Assembly: GCF_036227225.1 (NCBI RefSeq)
Contig: NZ_CP109444.1
Coordinates: forward strand, 5,809,501 to 5,873,500
DNA: 64,000 nt
Origin: Streptomyces sp. NBC_01478
GTDB lineage: Bacteria; Actinomycetota; Actinomycetes; Streptomycetales; Streptomycetaceae
Direction of reading: 5' to 3'
This document shows positions 1-8,000 of the stretch, piece after piece; the stretch's first letter is position 1, and every line of letters begins with the position of its first letter. The position numbers and the translations under genes are program-made. The notes under the pieces are model-generated. The model saw nothing but the letters and a program-made list of their open reading frames with translations, was not told where the DNA came from and ran no database searches.

Positions 1-107
1 GACACCGCGCACACCCCCACCCCCGCGACGGTCGACCCGACGGTCGCGATGCCGAATCCGGTCCAGCCCGCGACCGTATGTCCCTCGTCATACTGATGTG
101 CGCTCAT
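1..107 (-). CDS. HGxxPAAW-like membrane protein, N-terminal part only
   Basis: The window edge cuts this gene; 35 codons are visible, read leftward from an ATG at 107. A GAGGAGG ribosome binding site lies at 113-120. The visible start has a short hydrophilic lead with EGHTVAGWTG, followed by a hydrophobic stretch rich in Gly, Val and Ala that begins a membrane helix. This resembles the small two-helix HGxxPAAW membrane proteins common in Streptomyces, whose role is not known. It is divergent from the MarR gene at 201, and about 90 bp of shared promoter DNA lies between them. The family call rests on a short motif and is tentative. Confidence 0.55.
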   Translation of the reverse strand, partial: MSAHQYDEGHTVAGWTGFGIATVGSTVAGVGVCAV

Positions 108-200
108 GTGCGGCCTCCTCGAAGCCCAGACGGACAACCGATATACCTCACTGACTAAGAAGTTTAGAGTAGAAACCTCTCACCAGCTAAGGCAATAACG

Positions 201-683
201 ATGCAAGCCAAGCCTCGCCCCGCCGCCACCCCGGCCCAGGCGCTGGACGCGATGGACTCCCTCATCGCCACCGCCCAGCTCGGCCAGCAGGAAATGGCCG
301 AGCGGCTGGGCCTGAACGTCACCGATCTCCTCTGCTTCGCCTGCGTCCTGAAGGCGGGGGAGAACCTCCTCACGGCCGGTGACCTGGCCGAACACGCCCA
401 CGTCACGACGGGCGCGGTGACCGGCATCCTCAACCGCCTCGAACGCGCCGGTTTCATCACCCGCGTCCCCGACCCCACCGACCGCCGCCGCGTCCGCGTG
501 GCCTCGGTACCGGCCGCGGTGACCCGGGTCGTCGCCCTCTACGGCCCCTACTACGACCGCCTCAACGCCCAGTTCGCCGACTACTCCCCCGCCGAGATCG
601 CCGTACTGAACGACTGGTTCACCCGGACGTCGGCGCTCGCGCAGGGCTACATCGAGGAACTCCGGGCGCGGGACGGGGGGTAA
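201..683 (+). CDS. MarR family transcriptional regulator
   Basis: The 160-residue protein has the MarR size and layout. An N-terminal helix is followed by a winged helix-turn-helix at about residues 60-120: the recognition region reads LAEHAHVTTGAVTGILNRLE and the wing carries the basic DPTDRRRVRV element typical of MarR dimers. A C-terminal helical dimerisation segment follows. It probably binds DNA as a dimer and responds to a small molecule. The best candidate target is the divergent membrane protein starting at 107, because the two share one intergenic promoter region. The ligand cannot be read from the sequence. The start ATG has only a weak AAGG upstream. Confidence 0.88.
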   Translation: MQAKPRPAATPAQALDAMDSLIATAQLGQQEMAERLGLNVTDLLCFACVLKAGENLLTAGDLAEHAHVTTGAVTGILNRLERAGFITRVPDPTDRRRVRVASVPAAVTRVVALYGPYYDRLNAQFADYSPAEIAVLNDWFTRTSALAQGYIEELRARDGG

Positions 684-827
684 ACCCGACCCCGTTGGTA
701 GAGCCCGCTACACCAACGGTTCGGGAGACCGCTTCATCGTGCCCGGAAGCGTACGACGGCATCGTTGACCTCAGCCGGTCAAGGGGATCGGCGCAGGCCC
801 AACAGCCGCCGTACGGAGGGAAATCCC

Positions 828-1304
828 ATGAAGCCCGGCCCGTTCGCGTCCTTCGTCAGGTTCGTGATGTGCGGCGGCGGTGTCGGGGTCCTGTCCAGCT
901 TCGCGGTTCCGCTGCTCGCCGCGCTGATGCCGTGGGCGGCGGCGAACGCGCTGATCACGGTCGCCTCGACCGTCCTGTGCACCGAGCTGCACGCCCTGTT
1001 CACCTTCGGCACCGGCCGCCGCCCCGGCTGGCGCGAGCACTGGCAGTCGGCGGGCTCGGCGACGGCGGCCTACGCGGCGACGTCAGCCGCGATACTCGTC
1101 CTCCACACCGTCCAGCCCTCACCCGGCATGCTCACCGAACAGATCGTCTACCTCAGCGCCTCCGGCCTCGCCGGCATCGGCCGCTTCCTGGTCCTGCGCC
1201 TGTTCGTCTTCGCGGACCACGGCACCCGGGCGACGGCTTCGACCCCGGTCGCGATTCCGGTACGACCGACTCCCGCGTCCCCCGCGTTCAGCGCGGCGGC
1301 GTGA
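828..1304 (+). CDS. GtrA-like four-helix membrane protein
   Basis: The protein has 158 residues and starts at an ATG at 828, seven bases after a GGAGGG ribosome binding site. The sequence shows four hydrophobic segments, roughly at residues 8-28, 32-55, 70-92 and 100-122. An FVRFVMCGGG opening and an LRLFVFA element after the last helix are typical of GtrA/DPMS family proteins. That family is implicated in moving polyprenyl-linked sugars across membranes for cell-surface glycan modification. No glycosyltransferase is adjacent here, so the substrate is unknown. The polar Pro/Ala tail of about 25 residues is probably cytoplasmic and unstructured. Confidence 0.75.
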   Translation: MKPGPFASFVRFVMCGGGVGVLSSFAVPLLAALMPWAAANALITVASTVLCTELHALFTFGTGRRPGWREHWQSAGSATAAYAATSAAILVLHTVQPSPGMLTEQIVYLSASGLAGIGRFLVLRLFVFADHGTRATASTPVAIPVRPTPASPAFSAAA

Positions 1305-1387
1305 CACCCGAGGAGAACAGGTCGTCACCGGAGTTCGCGGCACCCCGCCCCACGAAGCCCGGTCATCGACTGGCTAGCGTCTGCACC

Positions 1388-2122
1388 GTGCCGGAACCCC
1401 AGTCGAAGCCCCTCGACGTATCGGTCGCGCTGCGCGGCGGAGTGGCCGGTCGCTCCCATGCCTGGGGCTTCCTGCGCCGCTTCGTCGACGAGTGGACCGG
1501 TCTGCCCCTGCGACCCGGAGACGGCTGCACCGCGGCCGAACTGGACGCCGCGGAGGCCGATCTGGGCTTCGAACTGCCCGCCGCGCTGCGCGAGGGATAC
1601 GCGCTGCTGGGCCGTCGTGCCGACCTGACGAGACAGCAGGATCCCTTGGTCCCGCCGCCCGCTCTCCAGGTGGTCGACGACTTCGGCGGTGTCCTGGTCT
1701 TCCGCATCGAGAACCAGGGCTGCGCGTCATGGGGTGTCCCCCTGGACGAGATCGAGCAGGACGATCCCCCCGTGGTGATGGAGTCGCACGAGGGCTGGAC
1801 CCCCTTCCTGGACAGGATGTCCGTGGCCTGGGTGGAACTCGTGCTGAGCGAGTCGCTCCTCGGCGCCGGAAGCCTGTACGACGCCTGCGAACTGCCGGAC
1901 GGGCTCCTGCCGAACCTGCTGACGCGCTACACGCGAGTGGACCTGCCCGACCACCCGATGTGGGCCTCCGCGGGTGACTCACCCCTCCGCTGGTACGCGG
2001 CCCCGGGCCGGCTGCTGCGCCGCGACGGTCTGCTCGACCACTCCTGGATCCACGCACGCGGCCGCACGGCCGCCGACCTGGAGACGATTCGCGCGGACCT
2101 GCCCGGACCGTGGGTCTGCTGA
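1388..2122 (+). CDS. SMI1/KNR4-family protein
   Basis: The body of this protein (about 244 residues from the GTG at 1388) carries a SMI1/KNR4 (SUKH) type fold: the segment AAELDAAEADLGFELPAALR is the typical entry helix pair, followed by LQVVDDFGGVLVF and the WGVPLDEI strand region. SUKH proteins are common as immunity proteins in toxin systems and also as general scaffolds in actinomycetes. No toxin partner is adjacent, so an immunity role is only a possibility. The start is uncertain. A GTG at 1301 overlaps the stop of the GtrA-like gene (GTGA) and would add 29 residues of low-complexity sequence; neither start has a strong ribosome binding site. Confidence 0.7.
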   Translation: MPEPQSKPLDVSVALRGGVAGRSHAWGFLRRFVDEWTGLPLRPGDGCTAAELDAAEADLGFELPAALREGYALLGRRADLTRQQDPLVPPPALQVVDDFGGVLVFRIENQGCASWGVPLDEIEQDDPPVVMESHEGWTPFLDRMSVAWVELVLSESLLGAGSLYDACELPDGLLPNLLTRYTRVDLPDHPMWASAGDSPLRWYAAPGRLLRRDGLLDHSWIHARGRTAADLETIRADLPGPWVC

Positions 2123-2127
2123 GGGCG

Positions 2128-2365
2128 TCAACGCCCGTGCGGATGAGGGTCGTTGGCGGCACCGGACTCCCGCCGCCGCAAACTCCCCGGCGGCTCGCCG
2201 TGCTGCCGGGTGAACGCGGCGGCGAACGCGCACGGCGAGCCGTAGCCGACCGCGTGGGAGACGGCCGTGAGGGTGAGCTCGCCGGTGCGGAGGTGGTCGC
2301 GGGCCAGGGACATCCGCCAGTCGGTCAGGTACTGCATCGGGGTCTGGCCCAGGGCGTCGCGGAGG
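2128..2365 (-). pseudogene. AraC-family regulator, C-terminal remnant
   Basis: Read leftward, this segment encodes only the second half of an AraC DNA-binding domain: RDALGQTPMQYLTDWRM, the second helix-turn-helix LTAVSHAVGYGSPCAFAAAF, and the usual end segment HGEPPGSLRRRE. The ligand-binding domain and first helix-turn-helix are missing. At its truncated upstream edge the DNA runs straight into the broken 5' end of an NmrA-like reductase on the other strand. The two appear to be the surviving 3' ends of a divergent pair. The stump is unlikely to be expressed. Confidence 0.75.
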
Positions 2366-2634
2366 TCGCCGACGCCGTCGCCGCCGTGACCGGCCGCCCG
2401 GTGACCCACCAGGACCTCGATCCCGAGACGTGGATCGGCGGTGCGGTCGCGGCCGGCCTGGTCCCCGCCGACTACGCCGTCATGCTCCGTTGGCTGACCC
2501 GCACCATCGCCTCCGGCAACGGCTCCACGCCCAACGCCGACATCGAGAAGGTCACCGGCCGGCCGCCGACGGCCTTCGAGGACTTCGCCCGGCGCGACGC
2601 CGACGCCTGGGCGACCGCACCGGCGGTGAAGTGA
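2355..2634 (+). pseudogene. NmrA-like NAD(P)-binding protein, C-terminal remnant
   Basis: The reading frame contains the C-terminal third of an NmrA/NAD(P)H-binding family protein: an AAVTGRPVTHQDLDPETW segment, then the helices around GLVPADYAVMLRWL and the usual ending VTGRPPTAFEDFARRDADAW. The Rossmann fold with its GxxGxxG motif is absent, because the frame is joined at about 2355-2365 to the truncated AraC gene on the opposite strand. An upstream in-frame start exists only by reading antisense to the AraC stump, so this is treated as a broken gene. Its stop overlaps a GTG of the NTF2-like gene (GTGA at 2631), a sign that the original gene was coupled to it. Confidence 0.72.
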
Positions 2635-2636
2635 CC

Positions 2637-3116
2637 ATGACCATGGGGAACGTGGGGAACATCGGTGACTTCGCCGCGCTGGAGCCGTTCTTCCGGATCG
2701 TCCAGGAGGGGCTGGCGGGCCTCGTCGACGGCGACCACTTCTTCGATCTGCCGGCCGAGGACGTGGTCGTCGAGTACGTGGTCTCCGTGCCCGGCTACCC
2801 GCGCCGGGTGCGGGGACGCGAGGCGGTGGCCGACCTGTACCGCGGCTACGGCGACGTCATGATCCTGCACAGCGCGGACGAACCGGCCGTCCACCGGGAC
2901 CCCGGGACGTCAGTGGTCGTACTCGAGTACGCGGTGCACGGACACGCGGTCGGCACCGGGCGGGCCCACGACAACCACTTCGTCTCCGTGATCACCGTCA
3001 AGAACCGCGAAGTGGCGCACTGGCGTGACTACTTGGGCCCCGTCGCCGTCTTCCGGGCCATCGGATGGCCGGCGAAGGAGCACGGAAAAACCGCCGAGGA
3101 ACTGGCGCATGGTTGA
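2637..3116 (+). CDS. SnoaL/NTF2-like family protein
   Basis: The protein has 159 residues and fits the NTF2-like cone fold: an N-terminal helix (LEPFFRIVQEGLAGLVDGDHFFDLP), short strands with a central VRGREAVADLYRGYGDVM helix, and a curved sheet ending HFVSVITVKNREVAHWRDY. SnoaL-type proteins act as small isomerases, hydrolases or ligand-binding proteins. The WRDYLGPVAVFRAIGWP ending is common in the stress or antibiotic-oxidation subgroup. Starts at 2631 (GTG overlapping the upstream stop), 2637 and 2643 are all possible; 2637 is chosen. It was probably co-transcribed with the NmrA-like reductase before that gene was truncated, and now lies downstream of a deletion scar. Confidence 0.75.
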   Translation: MTMGNVGNIGDFAALEPFFRIVQEGLAGLVDGDHFFDLPAEDVVVEYVVSVPGYPRRVRGREAVADLYRGYGDVMILHSADEPAVHRDPGTSVVVLEYAVHGHAVGTGRAHDNHFVSVITVKNREVAHWRDYLGPVAVFRAIGWPAKEHGKTAEELAHG

Positions 3117-3180
3117 CGGGCTTCGCCGGACGGCGCCCGTGAGAACCGGACCGCGTCCGTGGAAGCCCAGCCCGCCCTGA

Positions 3181-3429
3181 CTAGCCCGCCCTGCGGTAGG
3201 CCTCGTCCATGTCCGAGAAGGCTGCCGGCCCGTCGTCGAGCGGCAGGCTCTCGTCCTCCCCGAAGTCCGGGGCCTGGAAGGGGTTCGTCGCCGGAGGGGG
3301 CGATCCCGCGTTGGGATGGCGGGTCGCCCCTTCCGGGGCGGAGAACAGCGAGGTCAGGTCGATGAGAGGTCTCCCGTTCGTTACAGGCCGCTGGGACCTG
3401 GTGTGCCGTGACCGGGCACGGCGGTCCTA
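3181..3429 (-). pseudogene. C-terminal fragment of an unidentified acidic-tailed protein
   Basis: Read leftward from just after a stop at 3427-3429, the frame stays open for about 80 codons without any ATG, GTG or TTG start. It ends with an organised coding-like tail: an ATNPFQAPDFGEDESLPLDD segment, then AFSDMDEAYRRAG and a stop at 3181. The composition and codon bias look like the disordered C-terminus of a larger protein whose 5' part has been lost. The parent family is not recognised. It lies in an otherwise gene-free 310-bp stretch between the NTF2-like gene and the CarD-like gene. Confidence 0.4.
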
Positions 3430-3648
3430 CAGCTTGCTCATCTTGGCGTACGGACTCAGGATGCGCTCCTGAACCGAGCCGAAGTCGACGAGCACGGCGA
3501 TTCCGTCCTCGATGCCGATGACCCGGCCGAGGCCGTACATGTCGTGTGTGACCTGGTCGCCGACGGCGAACTGCTTGGGGGCCGCCGCGGCCGGGGCCTT
3601 GAAGGGACTGGTGGGCAAATAGCGCTTCGGTGCAGCTGGCTTTGTCAT
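3427..3648 (-). CDS. Small CarD/Tudor-like conserved protein
   Basis: The protein has 73 residues. A basic, Pro/Ala-rich lead (KRYLPTSPFKAPAAAAPKQ) precedes a compact beta module: FAVGDQVTHDMYGLGRVIGI, then EDGIAVLVDFGSVQERI and a short end LSPYAKMSKL. The GDxVxHxxYGxGxV pattern resembles the RNA-polymerase-interacting domain of CarD/CdnL and related Tudor-like folds, but the protein lacks the helical second half of CarD. It may bind nucleic acid or a protein partner. An upstream in-frame ATG would add 16 residues; the ATG at 3648 is preferred because the lead from there is typical of the streptomycete group. Confidence 0.65.
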   Translation of the reverse strand: MTKPAAPKRYLPTSPFKAPAAAAPKQFAVGDQVTHDMYGLGRVIGIEDGIAVLVDFGSVQERILSPYAKMSKL

Positions 3649-3845
3649 TGACTCCAGTATGGGCCTAGACACGCCACTCGCTGAGGCCGTCCACATCGCT
3701 TGTTCATCACAGATCGGGCACCCGGGAACCACTTCGACCCCCCGGACGTACCCCTCACGCCCCTGACCTGGCCCTTCCCGGACCCGCCCGAAAACCGCCG
3801 CCGGCCTTCGAAACAACGGACGCACAGGGGAGTGGGCACACACGC

Positions 3846-3875
3846 GAGAGGCCCCGGATCGCTCCGGGGCCTCTC
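3846..3875 (-). terminator. Terminator hairpin behind tRNA-Arg
   Basis: A perfect inverted repeat, GAGAGGCCCCGGA paired with TCCGGGGCCTCTC around a 4-base loop, lies 7 bp downstream of the tRNA-Arg 3' end on the minus strand. It fits the strong GC hairpins without a long T tract that streptomycetes use. Confidence 0.75.
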
Positions 3876-3882
3876 GTCGATG

Positions 3883-3955
3883 TGCACTCGGCAGGATTCG
3901 AACCTGCAACCTTCTGATCCGTAGTCAGATGCTCTATCCGTTAAGCTACGAGTGC
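3883..3955 (-). tRNA. tRNA-Arg (ACG)
   Basis: The minus strand folds as a complete cloverleaf of 73 nt: acceptor stem GCACTCG/CGAGTGC, D arm with AGCTTAACGGATAGAGC, anticodon loop CTACGGA (anticodon ACG), and T arm GGTTCGAATCC. The discriminator base is A. CCA is not encoded. The ACG anticodon is expected to be edited to ICG and to read CGU/CGC/CGA. A hairpin terminator follows. Confidence 0.95.
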
Positions 3956-4110
3956 CTGTTTTCTCTTGGTTTTCTTCGCCGCTTCCTGCCCTTCCGGGCC
4001 GCTCGCGGCGACAGGAAGAACATTACATGACTGCCGCCGCCATGTGAAATCCGTTAGCCGTACCCCTTGTGAGCTGCGAAGACGGCAATTTTGGGGGTCC
4101 CGGGGACGAC

Positions 4111-4141
4111 CGAAGCCCCGGTCGCGTGGACCGGGGCTTCG
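4111..4141 (-). terminator. Terminator hairpin behind tRNA-Ser(GCT)
   Basis: CGAAGCCCCGGTC pairs perfectly with GACCGGGGCTTCG around a 5-base loop, 9 bp downstream of the tRNA-Ser 3' end on the minus strand. No T tract follows. Confidence 0.7.
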
Positions 4142-4149
4142 ACGAGGTG

Positions 4150-4240
4150 CGGAGGCGGAGGGATTTGAACCCTCGATGGGATTTGCGTCCCAAACCGCAT
4201 TAGCAGTGCGGCGCCATAGACCGGACTAGGCGACGCCTCC
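4150..4240 (-). tRNA. tRNA-Ser (GCT)
   Basis: The minus strand gives a class II cloverleaf of 91 nt with acceptor stem GGAGGCG/CGCCTCC, anticodon loop CTGCTAA (anticodon GCT, reading AGC/AGU), a long variable arm, and T arm GGGTTCAAATCCC. The discriminator is G, as expected for serine tRNA. CCA is not encoded. It is transcribed toward tRNA-Arg, but each has its own hairpin. Confidence 0.95.
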
Positions 4241-4408
4241 AGCACAACCGCCCGCGCGAGCGCGGAAGGTGCGTGCAGATGATGACACAGACGAGCGCGG
4301 TGTCACCAATCGCCTCCCACGGTACTAGGCAGGCGGGCCGCAGGGCAAAGCCGTTGCCGCCGGCGGCCGGGTCCGCAACGTCCGGGGACGGCGGGCGTTA
4401 GTCAGGTC

Positions 4409-4879
4409 ATGTTGCAGGTCAACCGTCTCCTCGTGTTCGCCGCCGCCGTCGGCTCGCTGGCCGCCGTGCCCGCCGCCGCCCATGCGCAGACCGCCCCCAC
4501 CACTCCCCGCACGCTCGCGCCACCGCCCGTCCGTGACGAGGACCGGTCCGGCGGCGACCACCTCACCGTCACCGTCCGGGACGCGGGCGGCCGGGCCGAC
4601 GGGACGTACGAGCTGTACTGCCATCCCGGCGGCGGCACCCACCCGGACGTGACCGGCGCCTGCGCGGCCGTCGGCCGCAACACCCAGTGGGGGAAGGACC
4701 CCTTCGCACCGGTGCCCCCGGACAGCATGTGCACGATGATCTACGGCGGCCCCGCCACCGCCCATGTCACCGGCACCTGGGCCGGACGCCCCGTCGACAC
4801 GACGTACGACCGCGGCAACGGCTGCGCGATCTCCCGCTGGAACGGGATGGTCCCGCTGCTGCCCGACCTCCATCGGTAG
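4409..4879 (+). CDS. Streptomyces subtilisin inhibitor-type secreted protease inhibitor
   Basis: The 156-residue precursor has a Sec signal peptide (residues 1-26, ending AHAQ) and a mature SSI domain. The four cysteines of the family are present: YELYC and GACAAV form the first disulfide, and SMCT and NGCAIS the second. The reactive-site loop reads MCTMIYGG, which puts Met at P1 and Ile at P1', so subtilisin-like or chymotrypsin-like serine proteases are the likely targets. GTHPDVTGAC and VTGTWAGRPV are family hallmarks. The usual C-terminal Phe-rich strand is replaced by MVPLLPDLHR. The protein is probably exported and restrains extracellular proteases that control aerial growth. It is monocistronic. 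Confidence 0.92.
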   Translation: MLQVNRLLVFAAAVGSLAAVPAAAHAQTAPTTPRTLAPPPVRDEDRSGGDHLTVTVRDAGGRADGTYELYCHPGGGTHPDVTGACAAVGRNTQWGKDPFAPVPPDSMCTMIYGGPATAHVTGTWAGRPVDTTYDRGNGCAISRWNGMVPLLPDLHR

Positions 4880-5054
4880 GGGGCCGACGACCGTCGGTCA
4901 CACGTTCTACGTCACTTCACCGTGCGACCTCCCTCTCATCTCACTCCGCGAGCACAAGGACTGCCCTTAGACTCCCTCGCGTGACACGTCGCGGGCCGGT
5001 TGGCAAGATGGCCTCCGCGGTCGGCAAGGTGCGGTAACAGGGAGGAAGCGTCTC

Positions 5055-8000
5055 GTGAGCAGCAGGCCATCCCGAGGCGCTGCTCGCCTCGCAGCCATAC
5101 TCGACGCACTCCCGGACGCGTTGGTGCTGGTCAACGCCAACGGGACCGTCGTCAACGCGAACACCATCGCGCTGGAGGCCTTCGAGGCGCCGGGCACCGC
5201 GCTCGTCGGGCGCGGACTGCTGGACCTGCTGCCGGAGTTCGACTCCCGGCTCATCCCGGGTTCCATGCGCCGCCCCGACTCGATGGACCCGCGCGGCCGG
5301 ACCAAGCCGACCCGGATGACCGCCCGCCGCACCGACGGCTCCGAGTTCCCCGTCGAGGTCACCAGCGCCAACCTCGAAGACGGCCGGCAGGCCTACGACG
5401 GCTACGGCTACACCTCCGACGAACTCCTGATGCTCGTCGTGCGCGACCTCTCCGGGACCGTGGACACCGAGGCCGAGCTGGCCCGTTCGCAGCGGCAGAC
5501 CGAGATGATCCTGCGCGCGGCGGCCGAGGGCGTCGTAGGAACGGACACGGACGGGCGGGTCGTGCTCGTCAATCCGGCCGCCGCGCAGATCCTCGGGTAC
5601 CGCGCCAGCGATCTCGGCGGCAAGGAGCTGCACACCCTCGTGCTGCACTCGCGTGCGGACGGCTCGCCGTTCCCGTACGCGGAGTCGCCGCTCGCCGACA
5701 CCCTGCGGTCCGGGCGCAAGCACCGGGTGCGCGGGCAGGTGCTGTTCGCCAAGAACGGGGACCGGGTCTCCGTCGACCTCACCACCGCACCCGTGCGCGA
5801 CGGCGATCAGCTCGTCGGCGCGGTGATGACCTTCACCGACCGGCGGCCCTACGACTCGCTCGCCGAGGAGAAGGAGGCCGCCGACAAGCTGCACCGGGAC
5901 GAGCTGGAGCGGATCGACGAGGAGCACGCCTCCGAGCTGACCGGCCTGCGCCAGCAGCACATCACCGAGGTCGAGGAGCTCCAGGAGCGGCACGACGAGG
6001 AGCTCGCGGCGAACGAGGAGCGGTACGCCGCGCTCGGGGAGCGCGAGAAGGACCGCTACGAGGAACTCGCCGGGCGGCACGAGCAGTTGCTCACGCTGCT
6101 CGGGCGCTCGTTGCGCGGGCCCCTCGACGAACTGCGCCGGGAACTGGCCGCGTTGGCCGCCGACGACGCCGGACAGCTCTGGCCCGAGGCCAACCAGGTC
6201 CTCCACCATCTCTCGGCGGGCTACTCGCGCATCACGCAGCTCATCGACAACGTGCTCGGCTATCAGCGGCTGGAGACCGGCGCCGACGGCATCGCGCGGA
6301 CGAAGGTGATGCTGGACGCCGTGGTCGCGGCCGGTGTCGACGGGGCCGTCGAGCTGATCGGTCCCGGGCGTGTGCAGTTCGCCGTGCACGCCCCGCCGAT
6401 CGAGGCCGAGGTCGACCCCAGGCTCCTCGCGACCGCGCTCGCCCACCTCGTCGCGGATGTCGCCGGCGTGGACGCGACCGGCAACTCGCCCGCGTCGACG
6501 GGCGGTTACATGGACAACACGGTCGTCGTGGCGGCGGCGCAGCGCGGTGAGGTCGTACGGATCGAGGTGCGCGGGCCGTACGCCGGGGGAGACCCGGTGC
6601 ACGAGCCGATCGTGCGCGGGATCGTGCGGGCGCACGGCGGTGTGCTCCAGACCCACGACGTGCCGGGCATGAGCGGCAGCGCGTATGTCCTGGAGGTTCC
6701 GATCGGGGGCGGGGCGGGGGCCGTCGCGGTACCGGCCGCGACCGGGGGCGGCGCCGAACTCGCCCTGCCCGAGCCCGCTTCGGGCACCGCGGGCAGCAAC
6801 GGACGCCGGCGGGCCCGGCGGTCCTCCGTGGACGCGTTCCTGGAGAGCGAGGTGCCCGGTTCCGACGACACCGGTGGCGGTGACGGCGGCGAGGCCGCGG
6901 TGCCCACGGGTCGGCGCAGAAGGCGTGCGGGCGACGAGTCGGTGGCCGCGGCGGCCGGTGAAGCGGGCGGCGACGGTGCGTCCAGCGGTACCGGGCGACG
7001 GCGCGGGCGGGCGGCCGACGGTGATTCCGAAGGCGTGGCCGCGGGTGGCGCCGGAGGTGTGTCCGAGGGTGCTGTGATGACGGCGGCCGAGCATGCCGCC
7101 GGGACCGCGGCTTCCGGTACGGGGCTGGGTGGCACCGTGTCGCCGCGGGGCGTGCCGGCGGGCGGCGAACGGCAGGCGCTGCCGGCCGCGCTGCCCGCGA
7201 GCGGCGGCTCCGGTGACTCCGACGGCTCTGGTGACTCCGGTGGCGAGGACGGGCAGCCGACCGGGCGTCGCAGGCGGGCGCTGGCGGCCGCGGCCGAGCG
7301 GGCCGCGGCGCAGGAGGCGGGGGCGCGGACGGTGTTCGCGTTGCCGCCGGCCGAGGCGGACCGGACGCCGGACGTCTCCGCGGCTACGGCCGCGCAGGCT
7401 CCGGGAGTGCCGGGAGTTCCGGTTCTGCCCGGTCAGGTTCCCGGGGGCGCTCCTGGTGGTCATCCCGGTGAGGACGGGCGGCACGATGCCGTTCCGCTGG
7501 ATCAGTCCGACGACCACACTCCGCCTCAGCCGCACCCCACCAACGCGCCAACCGGGCGGCGGCGTCGGGCTGTTGCCCAGCCGCAGCCCCAGGGCGCGGA
7601 GTCGGTACCGGTCCAGGCCGGCGCCGAGGTGCAGGGACAGGGGCAGCCCGGTGCGGTGGTTCCGGCGCAGGGTACGGCCGGGCAGGGGCAGCAGGCGGTT
7701 GCGGCGCAGGTCGGCGCGGGGCAGCAACAGGGTGTAGGACAGGCGGGAGTTGGGCAGGCCGTGGTCGGGCAGCCCGGTACCGCCATGCAGCTCGCCCCCG
7801 CGCAGAATCTTCCCGCCCCGGGGCAGGCCCCGGTGGGGCAGCCGTTGCCGGCGGAGGCGGTCCCCGGTCAGGGCATCCCGGCACAGGGCAACCCCGGTCA
7901 GCCGGTCTCACCGCAGGGAATCCAGCCGCAAGGAATCCAGGGTCAGGGAGTGCAGGGTCAGGGGCTGCCTGGTCAGCCCGTCTCGCCCCAGGGGATCCCG

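Noticed and set aside
4941..7727. A 928-codon open frame on the minus strand
   Set aside because: It lies antisense to the PAS scaffold gene, is extremely rich in Arg, Gly and Pro, and has no domain or ribosome site. GC-rich codon bias keeps the opposite frame open.
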